Shown here one piece after another: positions 14,601 through 17,144 of a stretch of DNA of 17,144 nucleotides (position 1 is its first letter; every line of letters starts with the position of its first letter). The stretch comes from Myxococcales bacterium UBA5297. GTDB taxonomy: Bacteria > Myxococcota > Myxococcia > Myxococcales > UBA5297. Position numbers and translations under genes: made by a program. The stretch covers positions 1-17,144 of the forward strand of contig DHSB01000113.1 in NCBI GenBank assembly GCA_002408385.1. Reading direction: 5' to 3'. The notes below the pieces were generated by a model, which was given only the letters and a program-made list of their open reading frames with translations, ran no database searches and was not told where the DNA came from.

Positions 14601-14705
14601 CCTAACGCTGCTCGGTTGGCATCCTTGCTACCCCACCGGATTTCCCAGAGCTCGCCCCTGTCAGGTATCGTGCGCTTCATCACACTTGGCACACGGAGAG
14701 AGACC

Positions 14706-15917
14706 ATGACAGCGCCCTTGACTGTCGTCACGGCCACCGCGGCCGCCGACGAGCAACAAGCCATCCGCGAGACCCTCGACCAGCTTCGGGCAAAGGCGGG
14801 CTCGGCCGCGATACGCGGGGGCCTGCTCTTCCACACCATCGGCTACGACGCGGCGCAGCTCCAGGCGCTGCTGCGCGAGGGATTGCCAGGCGTCCCCCTG
14901 CTCGGCGCCACCGAGTGCGCGGGCACCGGGGTGACCGGCGGCGGGTTCAAGACGGGCAAGTCGCTCGTCGGCTGGTGGCTGGCCGGCGACGGCTTTCGTT
15001 TCGGCGTCGCTGCCGCCGAGAAGCTGGGCGATCCGGTCGCGCTCGGACGACAGCTCGCCAATCGCGCTCTCGAGGCCGGCGGCTTTGGCGCCAGCCAGGC
15101 CCGCTTCGCCATCGTCAACCCGACGCCGGGCGACGAGGAGTCGATCCTTCATGGCCTCTACACCGAGCTCGACCGCCGGGTCGCGATCATCGGCGGCAGC
15201 GCCGCCGACAACGACCTGAGCGGCCAGTGGCGCGTCTGGACACACGACTTCGTCAGCGGCAACGGCGTCGCCGTCGCGCTGTGCGACTGGCCGTGGCGCA
15301 TCGCCATCAACTACCAGTCCGGCTACCTGCCGACGACCAAGCGCGGCAAGGTGACCCGCGCCGAGGGCCGCGTGATCCACGAGATCGATGGCCAGCCGGC
15401 GGCCGAGGTCTACGACACTTGGCTCGGCGGCAAGCTCGACTCGTTCCTGCGCGACGGCGGCACGGTCCTCGGGCACACGACGATGAACCCGCTGGGCGTG
15501 ACGCGCGGCTTGTTCGGCGGCATCGAGGCCTACGTGCTCGCCCATCCCGAGCGCGTGATTGTCCCGGAGAAGGCGCTCAGACTCTTCACCCGCATCAAGG
15601 AGGGCGAAGAGGTGGTGATGATGAGCACCTCGCCCGAGGCGCTCGTCGCCCGCGGCGCCAACGTCGCCCGCCTCGCGCTCAGCCGCGCCGGGCTGCAGCC
15701 CGAGCAGATCGTGGGCGGTCTGCTCGTCTACTGCGCCGGCTGCATGCTGGCGATCCAGGACAAGATGCCGCACCTGTTTGCCGACTTCGAAAGGACGATC
15801 GGCGGAGTGCCCTACGTCGCCTACTTCCCGTACGGCGAGCAGGGCTGCGTGCTGCCGCGCCAGGTCGACCACGGCAACCTGATGGCCTGCGTCCTGCTGC
15901 TGTCGGCGGAAGAGTAG
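14706..15917 (+). CDS. FIST-domain protein (FIST N and FIST C)
   Basis: The 403-residue cytoplasmic protein consists only of a FIST N domain (about 25-215: GVPLLGATECAGTG, IIGGSAADND) and a FIST C domain (about 225-395: PLGV, EGEEVVMM, VYCAGCMLAI, YFPYGEQGCV). FIST is a sensory domain thought to bind small ligands, possibly amino acids, and is often fused to kinases or methyl-acceptors. Here it stands alone. C343 and C346 form a CxxC-like pair. The ATG at 14706 follows GGAGAGAG and begins MTAPLTVVTATAA; the upstream open frame has no support. The DNA glycosylase gene starts 7 bases after the stop, so they are probably co-transcribed. Confidence 0.88.
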   Translation: MTAPLTVVTATAAADEQQAIRETLDQLRAKAGSAAIRGGLLFHTIGYDAAQLQALLREGLPGVPLLGATECAGTGVTGGGFKTGKSLVGWWLAGDGFRFGVAAAEKLGDPVALGRQLANRALEAGGFGASQARFAIVNPTPGDEESILHGLYTELDRRVAIIGGSAADNDLSGQWRVWTHDFVSGNGVAVALCDWPWRIAINYQSGYLPTTKRGKVTRAEGRVIHEIDGQPAAEVYDTWLGGKLDSFLRDGGTVLGHTTMNPLGVTRGLFGGIEAYVLAHPERVIVPEKALRLFTRIKEGEEVVMMSTSPEALVARGANVARLALSRAGLQPEQIVGGLLVYCAGCMLAIQDKMPHLFADFERTIGGVPYVAYFPYGEQGCVLPRQVDHGNLMACVLLLSAEE

Positions 15918-15924
15918 TCGGCCG

Positions 15925-16497
15925 ATGCCGCCTCGTTCCGCGCGGGCGCAGCCCCTCGCGCCCGCGTGGACGCCTTTCTCGCCCATGCCCCGACCCGCCG
16001 ACGTCCTCGTCCCGCGCCCGCGAATCTTCTTCGTGGGCATCAACCCGAGCCTGCGCTCCGAGGCGGTCGGCCACCACTTCGCAGGCCCGGGCAACCCTTT
16101 CTGGCGCCTTCTCTATGAGGCACAGCTCGTCCCCGAACCGCTGCGCGCCGAGGACGATCAGCGGCTCGCCGAGTTCGGCCTCGCGCTCGCCAACCTCTGC
16201 CCCCGCCCCACGCGCGCGGCCTCGGAGCTGACGGCCAAAGAGTACGAGGAGGGCAAGGCCGCGCTCGCGCAGAAGATCCGCGCGACCTGCCCGAAGGTCG
16301 TCGCCTTCGTCGGCCTGACCGTCTACCAGCGCTTCTTCCGCTCGAAGAGCCGCGGCGCGGGGGCCAAGCCCGAGATCCTCGAGGGCGCCCGCGTCTTCGT
16401 CGTCCCCAATCCGAGCGGGCTCAACGCCACCTATCCCGGGTTTCGCGACAAGCTTGTCTGGTTCGAGCGGCTGCGCGAGTTCGCCGACGAGGGATAG
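15925..16497 (+). CDS. mug: Mismatch-type uracil/thymine-DNA glycosylase (Mug/TDG family)
   Basis: It removes uracil or thymine from G:U/G:T mismatches in base excision repair. In the 190-residue reading, motif 1 is GINPS (38-42) with the catalytic-type asparagine N40, followed by FAGPGNPFWRLLYEA. PRPTRAASELTAKEYEEG and the second motif NPSGLNA (162-168) are also family-typical. The start is uncertain: ATG 15925 lies 7 bases after the FIST stop with a weak GGAAGAG. ATG 15985 gives MPRPADVLVPRPRIFFVGINPS, whose distance to motif 1 is close to E. coli Mug, but has no ribosome site. Coupling to the FIST gene is probably a shared transcript rather than a shared function. Confidence 0.9.
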   Translation: MPPRSARAQPLAPAWTPFSPMPRPADVLVPRPRIFFVGINPSLRSEAVGHHFAGPGNPFWRLLYEAQLVPEPLRAEDDQRLAEFGLALANLCPRPTRAASELTAKEYEEGKAALAQKIRATCPKVVAFVGLTVYQRFFRSKSRGAGAKPEILEGARVFVVPNPSGLNATYPGFRDKLVWFERLREFADEG

Positions 16498-16665
16498 GGC
16501 GGGGTGGACCCCGAAGGGCTCCGACGGCGCTCGATCCAAGGGCCCTGCCCGCTGCCGCCCACCGGATCCTGCACAAGCGCACCGACAAGGCGAGTTACCG
16601 GTCGGCCCATGCTTGTCGACGGGCCACTCGACGCAAGGCGTGTCGAAGAATCCTTCGAGCGGTAA

Positions 16666-16709
16666 CCGGTCAGCCCGAGCGTAGGCCGAGCCTGCGAGGC
16701 CGCAAGTCG
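16666..16709 (+). repeat. Dispersed repeat, family 3, copy B
   Basis: A 44-base unit starting CCGGTCAGCCCGAGCGTAGG, 42/44 identical to 12979-13022 in inverted orientation. A partial extra copy of its start, TTACCGGTCGGCCC, lies at about 16595-16608. Family 1 copy 3 follows 21 bases later, so the two units form a composite here. Confidence 0.75.
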
Positions 16710-16730
16710 GGCCTCAGGGTGAGCAGCAGC

Positions 16731-16768
16731 GGACGGAGTCGAAGAAGGATTTCTCGACGGATCTTCGC
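16731..16768 (+). repeat. Dispersed hairpin repeat, family 1, copy 3
   Basis: It starts GGACGGAGTCGAAGAAGG, then ATTTCTCGACG and TCTTC, ending CGC where the other two have CAG. It runs into the palindrome CTTCGCGAAG (16763-16772). Relatives of CGGAGTCGAAG are common in bacterial spacers, so this family is probably a local version of a widespread type. Confidence 0.65.
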
Positions 16769-16796
16769 GAAGCTCAAGCTCTTTCCGAGGGGCTGG

Positions 16797-16979
16797 CGTA
16801 GCGGAAGCTACGGCGGTGCCCCGAGTCGGCCGGGTAGCTCGGGGTAACCGGGCAAACTGCAGATATCCGGTCGGTGCCCGAACAACAACTCGCCGGCCGG
16901 AGCGGACGCTCCATCGCCATCTCGATCGATGGATGAGCAAGACGAGCGTTGCGGCGCCGGTCCGAATCGGTTCGGACCG
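16797..16979. other. Gene-free region with a run of stem-loops
   Basis: Between 16498 and the window end (647 bases) no reading frame looks like a protein. The part after the repeats holds three perfect hairpins: CGTAGC-GGAA-GCTACG (16797-16812, a GNRA-type loop on the plus strand), CCCCGAG-12-CTCGGGG (16819-16844), and CGGTCCGAA-TCGG-TTCGGACCG (16958-16979). A structured RNA or a set of protein sites is possible. No known RNA family was recognised. Confidence 0.35.
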
Positions 16980-17144
16980 AACGAGAGCGCAACAGAGCGC
17001 GTCGGCGGCAACTCGAGCTTGTCCAGAGCAGGCCGGAGCCATGTCGAGAGGTCGCGAACATTGGTCCTGCGGCCGCCGAAGCTTGTCCGCCCGTCTGTCG
17101 GGCTTGTCGGGCAGCGACAGAACCTTGTCCGACCGTTGCAAGAG

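Noticed and set aside
16431..17141. Minus-strand frame of 236 codons at the window end
   Set aside because: It translates the dispersed repeats and overlaps the end of the glycosylase; no protein-like pattern.
1..17144. CRISPR array, tRNA/rRNA genes, transposase or integrase
   Set aside because: No regularly spaced repeats, no cloverleaf and no transposase or integrase motif was seen on either strand by eye.

Overview
This is a GC-rich window (roughly two-thirds G+C or more, strong G/C third-position bias) from a free-living bacterium. Signalling proteins are many, divergent gene pairs are common, and the spacers hold dispersed hairpin repeats. That mix would fit a myxobacterial or other deltaproteobacterial-type lineage, but no rRNA or marker gene is present, so this placement is only an impression. 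Nothing in the window looks like a phage, plasmid, insertion sequence or CRISPR array.

Layout. Positions 274-1929 (minus) hold an amino-sugar pair: a PIG-L/LmbE-type N-deacetylase overlapping a glucosamine-6-phosphate deaminase (nagB). As read here, nagB is broken by an in-frame TAG and a one-base deletion. Upstream on the same strand is a PAS histidine kinase (2080-3324). Divergent from it is a decayed metallo-beta-lactamase-fold gene (3456-3967, plus) with at least one frame break and an unrelated-looking tail. A TerB-like protein (4093-4521, minus) diverges from a one-pass membrane hypothetical protein (4801-5310) and a two-TM HAMP histidine kinase (5377-6732). A small CoA-binding protein (6924-7322, minus) lies between two inverted copies of an intergenic repeat. 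It is followed by a stand-alone receiver protein (7634-8056, minus) and a gene-free 680-base stretch with several perfect stem-loops.

The second half starts with a membrane-lipid group, all minus: phosphatidylserine synthase (8737-9570), a DedA-PAP2 fusion (9852-11141) and a secreted protein with an aspartate-rich motif (11225-11872). Next comes a receiver domain fused to a histidine-kinase dimerisation domain with no ATPase domain (11979-12611). After a 544-base repeat-rich spacer there is an HD-domain phosphohydrolase of the dNTPase type (13156-14481, minus). Divergent from it are a FIST-domain protein (14706-15917) and a mismatch-type uracil/thymine-DNA glycosylase (15925-16497). The last 647 bases have no convincing gene but contain repeats and a run of hairpins.

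How the genes work together. The deacetylase and NagB would convert an N-acetylated amino sugar to a free amine and then to fructose-6-phosphate plus ammonia. PssA and the DedA-PAP2 protein both act on membrane lipids. The four two-component proteins are not in kinase/regulator pairs, so they are orphans that must partner elsewhere. The main anomalies are two disrupted genes, three families of dispersed repeats shared between spacers, and signalling proteins with altered catalytic residues.
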